Source of the DNA: Parachlorella kessleri
Taxonomy: Eukaryota; Chlorophyta; Trebouxiophyceae; Chlorellales; Chlorellaceae
Direction: 5' to 3'
Assembly: GCA_001598975.1 (NCBI GenBank)
Contig: BBXU01000538.1
Span: forward strand, 1-47,158
DNA length: 47,158 bases
The notes under the pieces are model-generated. The model had not been told where the DNA came from. It searched no databases and was given only the letters and a program-made list of their open reading frames with translations. This document shows, one piece after another, positions 32,701 through 44,829 of the stretch; within the stretch, counting starts at the first letter, position 1; each line of letters begins with the position of its first letter. A program made the position numbers and the translations under genes.

Positions 32701-35700
32701 AGGTGCAGCTTGGGGCCTTGTTAGTGGGTGCTGCAGGAGCTGTGCATGCGGCACGCTCGTGCTCTCTTTCAGCAGCAGAGTAGTTGCTCCACCTCCGCAC
32801 TGCGCATCCAGTTCCCGGCTGGTCCATGAAAGCTGTGTCCCAATCGCAAATATTGCAGTCAGAGGCCATCACCCAAGTACAACAATGTTGTGGCTGCCCC
32901 CTCAACCCCCCTACTAGCCATTATGAGTATCAGCAAACATGCATGGGCTCTCTGCTTGTGTTTGCAGCGGCCGGGTGCTGCAGTGCCTCCAGAATCACTT
33001 GGACAAGTTGCAGGGCGAGCAGTGCAAGGAGGAAGTGTTCTACTTCGTGAAAATGGAGGTGTGTTGGTCATCGCTCTCCCTGAGAGCCAGCTAGAAGAGA
33101 TTTGTTGTCAGTGGATTCACCGTGGGTTTTGGAGCTGATCTGGATTGCGTAAAAGCATGCTACTACCCTCTCTGAGGCGTTCCTTCATGCCAATCGAGGA
33201 TTGGTCTTCATTCCATCCACGAAAACGCCAGCCCCCATCCATTTCCTCTTTTCGTAAAATGCATGCTGCTGTCCTTTCTGAGGATTTCCTCCGTGCCACC
33301 TGACCTTCATCTCCTTTTCCACGCCCCATCTATGTCCTCTTGTAGGTGAATGACTACCGCAATGACGTGGTGCTGGCAGAAGCCTGCAAGGCCGATGTGG
33401 ACCAGTTCTGCCAAAACGTCGGCCCAGGTCCGTTGGTGCATTCCATTAAGAATTGGTACTTGGATCTTGTGGTTTGTGGGCATAGTACATCCTGGCCTTT
33501 TGTTGGCCCCATTTGGGGGACTCACGGCAGCATGGTCAGGTGGCGGTACGCTGTTAGACTAGACTAGACTAGACTAGACTAGACTAGACTAGACTAGGTC
33601 CGTTGGCACCCTCTTTGGCCCGTGGCTGCAAACAAGTCTCGTTTGTTTCCCTTTCCTCCGGCCTGGTAGTTGGCGCAGCTGGCACCCGCCAAACTGCCGT
33701 CCACTTCTCTCACATGCATTCCGTCACACTGTTGGGCAAGAGGTTACCCAACAGCTACATATCCAGTTGCGAGGCTCCGGCACAACTCCTTGCCCGGGTA
33801 GAAATTTGCTTCCATGCATGGGGGCGCGGTGCTGATCAGGACCTCCCTGACAATCCACCCGCCCTAATGTTTGCTGCTGTGCCTGATTCGCCTGCAAGGT
33901 GCTGCTGCCGGCTCGCAGGCGAGGGTCGGGTGCACGCTTGCCTGCGGGAGAGGCTGGAAGAGTTGAGCCCTGACTGCCGCAGGGAGCAGCTGAAGCTGAT
34001 GGTGCTGCAGGTAGGCAGTAGTGGTACTACGCGTAGTAGAGGTAATCTCGGTAGGCAGTAGTGGTGCTACAGGTATTAGGGATAGTACAGGTAGGCAGTA
34101 TAGCTACTACGGGTACTTGAGATAGTATTGGTAGGCAGTATAGGCACTACGCGTATTCAAGGTAGTATCGGTAGGCAGTATGGGTACTACGGGTATTCCG
34201 AGGCAGAATAGGTAGGCAGCACAATGGTCCTGGGGGCTAGGGGCAGTATAGTATGCAGAACAGATAATATGCGTACTGGAGGTGATATAGGTAGGCAGTC
34301 TGGATGCTATGGGTGCTAGAGGCGGCGTGGGTAGGCAGTATGGTTACTATGGGTGCTTGAGGTGATATAGGTAGGCAGTACGGGTACTATAGGTGGCTTT
34401 CATCGCCGAGTGTTGCTGGCAGACCGGTGTACTGCGTAGTGATGTTGGCTACTTGTCTTGCAGGCCCGTGATGTGCGGCTACGGCCCAAGCTGCAGCGGC
34501 TTTGTTCAGAGGAGCTGGCAGTCTTCTGCAAAGGGGTGGCCCCAGGTAAGGAGGTTGTCCTGGGACATTGGCTGGCCATGAAAGGCAACCAACTCTCGTG
34601 CCTTGGGGAAAGGGGTCATGATGCAGTGCGGCAGCCGGACAAACTCTATCTTAACCTGATGGCTCGCCTACCACTTCTACTGCCTGTTGTACAAGCCAAA
34701 GCAGCCCCAGTGCAGCGTGTGCTTCACACCAGTGTCACAGCTGGTGCCACTGCTCCCCCGCCTCTTGCACTAGCAATCTCACTCAGCTGAGCAGTGTACA
34801 GTCGCTGGCGTGTCATGCGGCAGGGGCGTGGGGTGTGCACCTTTGCCTGCACGACAGTTACTAAGTGCCGCGCAAGGGGTTTCCAGGGCGAGGCGTGTGC
34901 TGGCTGCAGGGCGGGGCCGCAAGTTCCGCTGCCTGCAGGACAACCTGGCCAAGCCCGACTTTGGGCCAGAGTGTCGCGAGGAGGTAAGCGGTCGCGTAGG
35001 CGCTGCTTGCTTTGCCTGGTACCTCATGACTTCGCTGTGATGCTGTGACGTGGTGATGAGGAGGTAAGCGCACCACAGGCCGCCTGGTCGCTGCTGGACC
35101 CCGTTGGCTGCCCCAGCCTGCCTTGCCCCTCAGGTAAGGGCAGCGTGCTTGGCACCCGGTTACCCAGGCATCTGCCTGGGCAGATCTGAAGCACACAAAA
35201 GCATTCACCTGCCAGCCTGTAAGCGTGTGGGCTTCGCAATGCAAAACTCCCACGGCTGTCGCTGGTGCGCATTGCTTTCTGATTGGTGTACGCCAATGCT
35301 GGCAAGGAAGCCGCCTGGGGCAATCGCATGGGATTACATCGCTGTACCTCTGCCCTACACCCCTCCTCGCACGCCTCAAGGACATACCCCATCCTCCTGT
35401 CGGTGTCACGCTGTGTGCTGCTAAGCATGGGTCCTGCTGGCGCCAGGTCAGCAACCGCATCCGGCAGTCCCAGGAGAGCTGGCAGCTGGACTATGGGGTC
35501 GCTGCTCAGTGCGCTGACGATGTGGAAGCGCTCTGCAAGGAGGAGAAGGTAGGGAGCATAGCATGCAGCATGTGGAGTGCAGGGGAGCTTGGCACAGCGT
35601 TGTCCAGGCCGCCATAGCAAGGATTCTGGGCGGGTATGTAGATGATATGGCAAGGTTGCCTACACTGCAGCGTGACCAATATTCACGAGTGATGGCAGCT

Positions 35701-37485
35701 TGCAGACAAGGGATATGTGGCTGTGAATTGCCAGGGATGGGTGCACGGCATGCTTTTGGCATGGCAGAGGGCTAGGGGCCAGCCGTGGAGCCGGGTTGGG
35801 GTCAGTGCTGTGACCGCCACAACAACCCTGCGGTGCACCAACATGACATGGCTCTCTTGCTCTACAGGGTCAGGCGCATGCCCGTGCGGCAGTGCTGAAG
35901 TGCCTTGTGGCTAATTACCAAGCAGCCTCGCAGCCCTGCCAAGGAGAGCTGTCTCGGTCAGTCCGGCTGGCGCTCTGGGACTACTCCCCGGGTGCCGCGC
36001 TCACAGGCAAGTCAGTGGTAAAGACGGCAGGCTGATGCGAAACGAGAGGAGGTAGGGGTGAAGTGGACTGACTGGGCTCACAGGCAAGTCGTGTTCATGG
36101 CGGCAGGCAGCGCGACAAGCTGGTAGGTAGTTGTGATGGGCTATGGACTGGGCTGGGTGCACGGCGTGCGGTCTGGGGCTTGAAATTGTAATTTACCACA
36201 CCTGCAGGGTCTCTCTCCCAGTCACAGAAACTCCTGCTGGCCTTGGTAGATGCTGTGGAGTCTGGGGTTGTGCTTGCTGCTCATGTCAGGAACACGGGTG
36301 TCATGCTGTGGCACACACCTCGCCTTGGGTTAGTAAGCAACAACTACGGCGGGCACAACCAAAGTCCCTGTGGAGACCCTGCAAGGAACCTGCACACGTT
36401 CCAGCTAGCGTCTGCTGTAATACAGTCCAGCTCACAACAGGCCCTGCCGCTGGTGCTTCCCTATGCAGAGCCGTGTGATGCGGACGTGCAGCGCGCCTGC
36501 CCGCCCACCCAAGCGCAGCGCAGCATGTTCACGATCGGGGCAGTGGGCAGGTGCCTGGCGCAGCAGGCGGCAGCGGCGACGCAGCCGTCGCTGCAGCCGG
36601 GCTGCAAGCAGCTGGTCATGGTGGCCGCGCCCAAGGTGAGCATCTGCTTGGGCTAGACATGTTCTTCCAGTTTTTGTTTCGCGAGGCGTCGCTCTAATGT
36701 GCCACATGCTGGACAGACCTACCAGCAGGCATGTGCCACAGCCCTGCGGTTGGCGGTGGCTGCCAACAGCAGTGGCAGGCGTCCCGGCTCGGCACCTCAT
36801 TTGCCGGCGCTTTCACGCGCTTTGCGCCCTCCTGCACGAGTACACACACCAGCCCTTGGTGTGGCCCCAGCCAATGTCAACGCGGGGGCCGTCCCAGGTG
36901 GCACAGAGCCCCCCGCCAGGCATGCAATTTCTGTTGTTCATACCTTTCGATGGCTCCCCCGGCATGCCACTGCCCCTACTTGAAACGTGTGCTGGCGCGG
37001 TGCACCCAGTGGTTGCTCACGGGCAGGATACACCTGGGTCCCAGTCAGCCACTCTTCTCTTTTATCCACGTTCCCTGCCTCCCCCCTCCCTGTCTGAGGC
37101 GAGGAGCCTGCGCCGGCTTTGCAGTGGCTGGCACGGTTGTGCACACAGCGGCCCCCGAGGTTCTGACAAGTGAGTGACGATGCCTTCCTCTCCCTCCCTC
37201 CTGCAGGACGCCAAAGCCCTTTTTGAAGATGCCGGCACCGTGGATGCCGTGGCCGCCCGAGTCGCTGAGATTGCTCGGGCAGCGGGGCTGTCCTCTGCGT
37301 TTGTTGCGCCTCAGGGCACGGGCGGGTTCACACTGACAGGCTGGGTGGCACTTGCTGCGCTGGGAGCGTCTGCGGTGGTGGGGGTGGCCTTGGCGGGGCG
37401 GGGGCTTAAGCGGTGGGCGGCGGCGGGAAGGCAAGGGGGCGGCGGGGGTGCATACACAAGGGTGGTGAAGCGAGGCGATGTTTGA
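26777..37485 (+). CDS. GLG1: Golgi apparatus protein 1 homologue, cysteine-rich repeat type I membrane protein
   Basis: Twenty-two exons join in phase to about 908 residues: 26777-27029, 27116-27229, 27506-27592, 27848-27935, 28183-28243, 28488-28598, 29093-29240, 29724-29846, 30097-30209, 30594-30740, 31173-31269, 31619-31715, 32147-32326, 32968-33058, 33346-33427, 33919-34010, 34464-34545, 34910-34983, 35447-35548, 35868-36006, 36469-36635 and 37207-37485. Exon 1 may instead end at 27002. A signal peptide (LSLLYILVSCTIGSTLG) leads into many GLG1-type repeats: DCEDDIDARC, then GEGR...CL, then C...L and so on. NINKNIP and FGPECREE are typical family blocks. A C-terminal transmembrane segment (about 857-881) precedes a short cytosolic tail ending YTRVVKRGDV. 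In animals GLG1 is a Golgi sialoglycoprotein; its role in algae is unknown. Intron 20 uses a GC donor. Three introns carry tandem repeats at their 5' splice sites. Confidence 0.93.
29227..29400 (+). repeat. Minisatellite of about 50 bp seeded at the GLG1 exon 7 donor
   Basis: Four units each contain GGCTGGAGCC(GG), a donor-like GTGAGT/GTATGT/GCGAGT/TGAGTA, GGGTGGCGGTG and TGATGATG. The first unit starts inside exon 7 (GLEPG), so the exon end and its splice donor are reiterated down the intron. Readthrough of the first unit meets TGA. Confidence 0.9.
32300..32465 (+). repeat. 42-bp repeat seeded at the GLG1 exon 13 donor, in frame
   Basis: Four units of about 42 bp repeat CTGGAG.GAGGGTGCAGGTGC followed by GGGKACCAGATACCTG. 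The unit is exactly 14 codons and contains no stop, so readthrough or use of a later GTGCAG-type donor would add CxLExGCxCxxPDT units. The first donor, at 32327, gives the family-like junction to GRVLQCLQNHL. Confidence 0.88.
33461..33557 (+). repeat. Dispersed repeat, copy 2
   Basis: It matches 4780-4878 at roughly 80%. It lies in GLG1 intron 15 and is followed directly by an AGACT microsatellite, as if that tract grew from its 3' end (inference). Confidence 0.75.
33554..33598 (+). repeat. Pentanucleotide microsatellite (AGACT)n
   Basis: About eight perfect AGACT units lie in GLG1 intron 15, directly after the dispersed repeat copy. Confidence 0.95.
34009..34396 (+). repeat. Minisatellite of about 39-40 bp seeded at the GLG1 exon 16 donor
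   Basis: About ten degenerate units each begin GGTAGGCAGT and continue with TACTAYGSGTA and a GAGGTRATAT-like tail. The first unit starts at the exon 16 end itself (CTGCAG|GTAGGCAGT), so every unit repeats a donor-like GTAGGCAG. Confidence 0.93.
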
Positions 37486-38402
37486 TTAGCTGACTGACTG
37501 ATGCCACGGTCTGTGTACTCTGATCAATGTGCCGATGAGTGAAGGAACCCACTGGGCACTGGGGTGTCTGCTCTTCCGCTCAGTCAGGCAAACCTAGCTA
37601 TTTCTCATGGCGTAGCCTGCAGAGCTGTTCGCCATGTGTGGTCAATGACAGGATGGAACCTGGGCTTGCATGAGCTGCGGGGCGCTGTGCATGCTATGTT
37701 GGAGGCGTCTCGCAGCTGACAAGCAATGAACTGCAAACGACTCTGGCCAGTCCTTCTGGGATTTTTTTGTTTACAGCAGGACAGCAACCAAAGCAGGTTT
37801 CAGCAAGTTTTTATGGCCCTGCAACAATAAACAACACTACTACCAGAGCTCAGGAAGGCACCAAAGGCAGCTGCCCGCAGCCCTGGCACTACAGCGTCAC
37901 CATACCCTTCCTCTGTTAGCATCACCTGCTACCATCACCAAGTACTGGACTTGTTGACCTGCTCGTGAATGTGCCCCATGCACCTTGCCGACGCATACCA
38001 AAATCTTAAAGTGCGGGGACTGGCCCTCACCAAAGGCACGACTCCGATTCATAACGTGCATTATGGACGTTGAGAACCATAGGAAGTATAGAAAGAACTA
38101 GCGCTACTAAAGAATGGCGCATCAAGCCCAAGTGTATGAAGGCATGCGAGACAGTACCAACCTAACATGTACGAGGTTCATAATTCAAATAGAACGAGAG
38201 ACCTGTCCTACATAAGCGGGTCACCCCTAAGGTTAGGTAAATGCATCCCGCCCATTACCAGGCTAGTCAGTCATTTCACTGCTACCTATCCTCTGTTCGC
38301 ACTACCGGCTGCCACCAACATATATGCATGTGGAAGCAGGACATGGGTGAGGGCTTTCCCCAAGCCTACCACGGCATTATAAATCTATCTGGCGCCTTCC
38401 TG
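37486..38402. other. Convergent intergenic region between GLG1 and the mitochondrial carrier
   Basis: It should contain both 3' UTRs. A minus-strand TGTAA at 37771-37775 is a possible poly(A) signal for the carrier. The stretch about 37970-38340 is less GC-rich than its surroundings. No coding exon was seen. Confidence 0.45.
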
Positions 38403-41400
38403 CTATAAAGCTTCCATGCCAAGAGCTTGTCGAAGCTGCTCTAAAGTAATGAATATCACCGTCGTCACTGCAGCAGAGAGGCAGGGAGACAATCTCTGTT
38501 ACGGGGTCTTTAAGCATGCACAGCACTGGCTTGGCGGCAATGGAGTTCAGTATGCAAAGCAAGCAGGCACACAGGCACGGAAACACTGACGTCGGGTGCA
38601 TCCACAAAAAGATGGGGAGCCACGCTATCGCTTTGCCTAAACCCTTATCAACTGTCCTGTGGCATACTGTAGCACTTACTTGGGCCTTGCCTTGCCCAGT
38701 TGGCCCCCCACCTGCAGTCACAAACAGATGTGTGTGCTTACATTCAACAACCACGGAGCCAGCAGACGCGTGGGACGGGGACTCGCGCTAAGTGAATCCA
38801 TGCTCCATATCTCCAAGTTCTAAACAAGTCCACTACTACCCTGTGCCGCAGGGATGGTTATGACAAATCAGGGGGTGTCACCTCAACGCGCAGCCGGTTG
38901 GCACCCATGCCCAGGCCAGTCCACGCTGCCTGTCATGGCTCAACCCCGGCTGCCCAACCACGCCTCAGGCACTGACAACCCAGAGAGGCTTCGCTACCTT
39001 GGATCCATCCGCAGCTGCAGACAGTTTCGTATGCATGTCAACCCCTACCGTGTGTAGGGGCGACCTCTATCACCCCTCCTCACCCCTGCTGGCCACCACC
39101 TAGAGCGACAGGCACAGCACAGCAAGGGCACCAGCGCCTCCGACTCACCCCCGGAAGAAGCCCCTGAGGCCATGGCGCTTGTAGATGCCTACCATGCAAT
39201 CCAAGGGACTGGCGTACTTGCTGCCATTCACAAACATGTGTGTCTTCACCTGCAAGTCAGGGGTTCCAGATGACAGCCGGGAGCCAAGCAGCTACCTACC
39301 ACAGCACAGCACAGCACAGCGCACGTGTGGGCCCTCACAAGTTGCTTGGTGGGCACCCTCTGTGATATGCTTTACTAACTCTGTGGCGCAAGACAAGAGC
39401 TACACAGCAGGCACAGCTCAGGCCCAATCATTACATTGCATTGCAAGGACGCTACTCTCTTTGTTGCCAAGCTGTATGCCGCGCCAACCCGGCTCAAACC
39501 CCTGCAGGCCTGCTGCCTTAATGGCCCGGAGGTCCAGGGGGGTACCACTCACCATGTCGACCGGCGCAGTCACGGTCGTTGTCACTAGCCCCGCTACCGC
39601 GCTCACTGCAAGCAGCGCAGCAGCAGCAGCAGCATGCGGGTCATTGCAGCTGGATTCCGCCTTGACTCCGTGGAGTCACGACGCCTCCTCCTCTGTTGTT
39701 ACCACCCCCCCCCCCCTCCCCCCCTCCTCCTCTCAACACACACACACAGCGGGGCACCTAAAGGAGACGCAGGAGCATACTTGCACCCAGCCGAGTCACC
39801 ACAGTCCAACCCTGTGTCCTCTGTCTCCTGTGCTTGCGCTACCTGCCACCCTTACTGTGTGCACACAAAAGAGGCAGGCGGCTTTGTACGCTGCTGTTGC
39901 TGCCCACCTGTGAAGTGAGTGCCCATGCTGTCTTCCCAGCCCAGCTGCCGGATGAACAAATGCTTGACTTCATCATACGTGGCTAGCTGCGCTGCTGTGA
40001 GCAATGCTGCCCGAGCCTGCACAGCAGTCACATCCTACCCACTACATTTCCTTTGCTCCAAGGTAGAACCTGGCAGGCTGGACAGACGTCACTCCTGCTC
40101 GACAGACGTCACTCCTGCTCAGAGCGTGCCCAGGGAAGATGACAAGCTTCACTTAGCCACACACACCTTGTCGAGTACCTTTTATAACTCAGCCCGCACG
40201 GTGCTCCCATGCGAATACCTAACCACTTCAATAACACAAGGAACCTTGATTGCCTCACGGCCCTCCTGCCTTCCCGCATCGGCCCTTCTACTCTGTTTGG
40301 TTACAGCTGTGGCACCACCACCACCAGGCACGTCCTTACAGATATCTATCGATTAGATCAGGACCAGTCACTGACTTACCCGTCCTGTGGGGATACCCCC
40401 CCCCCCCCACACCCCCACCACCACACACACACCTGCCGCCCCCACCTAAACCTCGCTCCTCCAAACCTTCCAATGGCTCACCATGGAGGGGGTGGTGCCC
40501 CGCCAAAGCCCCTTCAGTCCATCTTCCCGGTACACCAAAGCGGCTACGGCGAAAGGGTTACGCGACGTGGCCCCCTTGGCCTGCAACAACCAGCTCAGAG
40601 CTGTCATGCCAGTGGACAAGGAGACGCAACTATATCAAGGTTTTGCTTCCCCACCCAGCTTGGTCAGCAAAGGATGTGCGGTGCCAAATCATATCCATCC
40701 TTTGAATGGCATCCATCCGTTCGCAAGGCCCCTTCCACTCTCCCCAGCAACTTGTAAATGGTGGTATGGTGAGAACCATGCCACCCTGTGACGAGCTGGC
40801 GGTTGCCAGCGGCCCCCAGACCCCACCTGCATGCGCGTTTTGACTAGGTCCGTGGGGTTGCAAATCCCAGCTGCCAGCGCTCCGCTCAGCATGCCGGCCG
40901 CGACTTTCCTCAGCAGCGCTGACTCATGGCCCTCCGCCCCCAGCAGCCGTTTCATGGGGTTGTACAGTCCTATCCTCAAACCTGCAGGGCCGGCAGTGCC
41001 CAAATATGCTTGTCCCAAAGGGCTCTGCTGCTCACACTCCCGAGCCCTTGCAGAGGCTGTACACCCAGCGTACTGCTAGGCGAAGCAGAGGCAAGTTTGG
41101 GAAGGATTTGGGTGCGAAGCCCAAATGACACTCTCTGGGGCTGAGCTCTTTCATGAAGGGCTCTGGCAGCGCTAGCATGAGGAGCTAGTTGGAGGTCCTG
41201 CTACTGGCGGCAAGATGCAAGCGCGGGCCCACTACAGTGCAGCAGATGCTTGTATGCCCACCTCCATACAGCATGCCGCGCGCCACTGCTGCTGTCACAC
41301 CTCGGTAGAGTGCCAGGGGGCCCTCATCCCGCACCACCAGGAAGCTGGTGTAGAACACATTCCTGCCTCTGCCTGCCAGTTGCTGCCTGATTTTCACAAC

Positions 41401-41658
41401 GTCTGCAGCAGTGACGGGTGGGATGTGGCACAGTGCGCCCAGTCGCTGACGCAAGCCTGCGCCCCAGGCAGGTAGCAGCAAGGGCAGTGCCCAACCCCTG
41501 GCCATCCACTGCCAAAGTCAACGAGGTATGAGTGAGTTTGTACACTCACCTACTGGGTTTGTCAGGATCACGCCAGTACCAACACTAAGACCGGAGGTAA
41601 GGAACTCCCCAAGCATCGGGTGCCGCTGTGCGAAGGGCTGCTCAGACGTCATCGGCAT
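38403..41658 (-). CDS. Mitochondrial carrier family (SLC25) protein, UCP/dicarboxylate-carrier group
   Basis: Nine exons join in phase to 287 residues: 41550-41658, 41262-41402, 40827-40981, 40482-40580, 39908-40016, 39553-39605, 39149-39249, 38680-38711 and 38403-38467. One exon is only 32 nt. Three carrier signatures are present: PVDVVKIRQQ (P35), PTDLVKTRMQ (P126) and PVDMVKTHMF (P219). Each precedes the family's glycine/aromatic block (LYRG, GLWRG, GFFRG). This is the three-fold, six-helix architecture of inner-mitochondrial-membrane solute exchangers. RLGP-like ARQGPMTTVIF and the signature details resemble the uncoupling-protein/dicarboxylate/oxoglutarate carrier branch. The transported solute cannot be decided. 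An ATG at 41652 (Met3) is an alternative start. Confidence 0.9.
40081..40120. repeat. 20-bp tandem duplication in a carrier intron
   Basis: GACAGACGTCACTCCTGCTC is present twice in direct succession within carrier intron 4, close to exon 5. Confidence 0.9.
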
Positions 41659-42008
41659 GCAGCCGCACCATGCACGAGCATGACAGGCGGCAAGGTTCAA
41701 GGTTATCACTCAGCTCATGGCTGCGGTCAGGACCTAAGAACTGGACACATCGGCAGTCTTGCGCCCAAGGCCTCCCGCCCTCAAGGGTGCCACCTCACCT
41801 TGGTTCTCATCCTCCTCTCTTGCTGGCTTGATTTCCTTTCGGACAGCGTTGAGCAACCTGAGCGACGTCCTAGCAGCCCCCTTCCTCTTGTAAAGTAAGA
41901 GCTAACACGTTTGAGTCTGATCACATAAACACCCTCTGCCTGTCTCGCCTTCAACGCTCTTCTGGCATCGAGCTGCTAACACCTTTAAAGGTTACGACCT
42001 TGACTGGC
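41659..42008. promoter_or_regulatory. Divergent promoter region between the carrier and the RING gene
   Basis: The two start codons face away from each other across 350 bp. Both promoters and 5' UTRs must fit here. No single core element could be assigned. Confidence 0.45.
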
Positions 42009-43606
42009 ATGTACGCTCCACCGCCCGAGCCTTCAGATGCCACAAGCAGCGCCTGGCACAGCTGTGTCTCCTGCGTGGGGTTCCTGCTGCGCCTGTGTTG
42101 CTGCGTGAATCAGGAACACGACCTCAGGTGCGTCGGTCAAGAGTGGCGAGGCGGCACGCTGTTTTCACGCTCGTCAAGCTGGTTGCCCGGGTCTGCACAG
42201 GCGAGTGACCAATACCTGATACTGGTGTTGCTTGCAGCCTTGGGGAAAGCCACGGTTCTCGTGCAAACCTGCTGGATAGCCGAGACCGGCGGTTGCTGTC
42301 AAGCAACGAAGCTGGAAACATCGAAACAACTTTCACTCCACCGCGGTCGCCTCAGCTGGAGCACAGGACTGTGAAGGTGGGTTTCGCTGCCGGTTTGAAA
42401 GCCATGCTCAGCTAGGTTTGCGGCACAATCTCCGGTAACCGTTCCCGCCCTTCTCATGCATGCCGAGGTATGGGCACTTGTAGGCTGGAACAAAAGCTGC
42501 TTGCTTGCCCGCCAGCTTGCTGATCAAGGCGCAGGTAACACGGACATGAACGCCTCGTTTCGAACACCTCGTGCAGGGCGGCAGCACGCAGACTGCGCCG
42601 CAGGGACAGCAGCCACTGCAGCAGCTGCAACAGCGGCAGCAGGGCGGCGCAGCAGGAGGGCCCGCGAGCGGCAGCCACCGCCCCTGCAGCTCAGGGGGTT
42701 CCCCAGCAGCAGCCAGTGCCGGCAAGGGCGGCGAGACTTCCCCATTGAAGGGCGGCATCAGGAGCAAGTCGCACTCTCGCCTGTCTTTGCTGGATGACGA
42801 TGACATATGCCCGACCTGCCTGGAGCCCTACACTGAGGGTGAGCCCTGCGATGCATGCGTGCATGGGTGCTTCAGTTGCCTCTAGTGTGTCCGGCCATGG
42901 AAGCTTTGCTCCAGGTGCCTTAATCATGCGGGTTCGACCTTAGTTAAGGTGGCATCCGCTTGAGTCTTGCCTGAGCTTATGCCTCATCCAGTAGTTCTTT
43001 CGTTGAGATGAGCTAAGGCCACTGGGAGAGTAGGTGCAGCTGAAAAGAGGCAGGTACTTGCCCAGCAAGAATGGCTGACCCCGGCGCTCTAGGTCCTTGC
43101 AGAGAACCCAAAGGTCCTGACCAAGTGCGGCCATCACTACCACCTGCCTTGCATATACGAGGTGCGGACTGGTTGGTCGAGAGCTTAGGATACGCTTGCC
43201 CGGCTAAGCAGTGGGGAGGCCTTGCAGGTAGCATGTCAGTAGGGGTGGAGCTAAGGAAGTGCTGCACCAGGGGAATGCCAGCGTGGCTTTGTGGTCGATG
43301 TCTATAATGCCACCAGAATCCCAGGTTACGAGTGCTGTGCAGCTCACACTCCTGCTCTTCGACGCTCAGGTTCGTCCCTCCAGCAGGGTGAGCCTGTTTA
43401 CTTACTTAATGATGAGTTTGCAGCATCAGACACACGGGCCCCCTTTGCACCCCTTTGATGCTGCTCTGGGACGTGGGGGTTGGCTTGACCGCCATCATGT
43501 ATTGTTGAGGCGGTGCCGCCGGTGCGCCCCCATGGTGCAGTGGCTGGAGCGCAGCGAGACGTGCCCCATGTGCGGGAGGGAGATGCACTTTGAGGAGATC
43601 CTCTGA
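42009..43606 (+). CDS. RING-H2 E3 ubiquitin ligase (At3g02290-like)
   Basis: Five exons join in phase to 214 residues: 42009-42127, 42238-42376, 42577-42838, 43103-43161 and 43541-43606. The C-terminal RING is C164-x2-C167-x14-C182-x-H184-x2-H187-x2-C190-x10-C201-x2-C204, a complete RING-H2 ligand set that should recruit an E2 enzyme. The block DDDDICPTCLEPYTEENPK and the ending ERSETCPMCGREM match a conserved plant family typified by Arabidopsis At3g02290. Its N-terminus also has a Cys-rich hydrophobic patch, here CVSCVGFLLRLCCC (possible acylation or membrane association, inference). The middle is Gln/Gly/Ser-rich and disordered. No substrate is predictable. Confidence 0.88.
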
Positions 43607-44260
43607 TGGGGTTTCTTGGAAGGACCGAAGGAGAGGGAGCAGCGCACCGCCTGAGAGGCGCAAGCCACAGGAGGTGCTGGCGGCGACGAGAGTGTAGCCC
43701 AGCGTGCGAGCGAGGAAATGTGAGGTGTAAGGTGGATTGAAGGCCAGTGGAGCAAGCCCTCAGGGGCGGTTGCGACTGTTTGTAGCACAGAGCACAGCGC
43801 AGAAGAGCAGCTTTGGCTTATAGCCAAAGGCGACTGTGTACGAATTATACGGGTCCATCGGCCAGTCAGAGTGATTGTTGCAATCATGGAGTGAACTGGC
43901 CCCTCTATTAATTGCTGGAGTGAATCCTTTTCGTAGTGCGCATGGTAATGAGGATAAGAGAAGTCCCAGCAAGGCCCTGCTGTGCTGGCCCAAGTCTGAG
44001 GTCACTTCCCTATCCTTCTCTAGCTGGATGTACTTGTCAGATGGAGTTGGGTATCCTTCCTAGGTGGCAACACCTGTCTGTGCAGGGTGCGAGGACGTGC
44101 CACTTGATACTGTGCACGACTGTTTTTTTCCCACCTTGGTGACCTATGCCAGCCCCAGGAGCCTCCCATCCTCCCTGCCCTTCGCTTTGTAGCGTCGCTC
44201 TGTACCTAGAATAGAGCTCCTCTCTCTTTCATTGCTGCTGCCCTTGCTGCAAGCCCAGGA

Positions 44261-44265
44261 TGTAA
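44261..44265 (+). promoter_or_regulatory. Candidate poly(A) signal TGTAA
   Basis: It lies about 655 nt past the RING gene stop, in the sense orientation. A second TGTAA, in TGTAAAA near 44525, is an alternative. Confidence 0.3.
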
Positions 44266-44799
44266 CCTTGGTGCCCGGTTGTATGTATCATAGTGCGCCA
44301 GCACGCCCCATGCATTTGGTGTGTTTGTGTTGCCCCGGCGCCTGTGCCTCACATTAGTGTGCCCGCAGGGTGCCGTTGTCTGACCTGGCAGGACAGTGAG
44401 ACATGGGGCGCCGTGCTGCGGCCTACTGTTGATGGATGGAAAGGGGTTGTTCGTGGTTCAGTGTGGTCCAGCACCGTACCGGCCCCCTTGACCATGCTGC
44501 CGTGAGTCCCTCACAAGTGGGAATGTAAAAGAGCTAGAGTGTACGGTGCATGCAAATGGGACTGACGCAGCTGGCACCCTTGGGCCGGCGGATGCAATCC
44601 AGCAGCCCTTGCAGTGCACAACACATCCGCACTCTAGCCCCCGTTGTAGTAATATAAACGGAGTTAGCCAACGCAGTAGTATACATGACCCCAAGGGCTT
44701 CCTGTAATGCATAGCACCATGCACTAGCACACCGCGAGTGCACCAGATGTGAGTAACAACACTTAACATAAGGGCAGTCAGTCCAGTTCACCCCAACCT

Positions 44800-44829
44800 C
44801 GCCTCCGTTCGCATTGCCTGCCACCATTT
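44800..44829 (-). repeat. Short dispersed repeat, copy 2 (inverted)
   Basis: On the minus strand this reads AAATGGTGGCAGGCAATGCG then AACGGAGG, matching 12531-12559. Confidence 0.75.

Noticed and set aside
36699..36983. Extra GLG1 exon beginning TYQQACATALRLAV
   Set aside because: Joining exon 21 (MVAAPK) directly to exon 22 (DAKALFEDAG) keeps the phase and gives a family-like sequence. The open frame here has no donor leading on in phase that improves the model.
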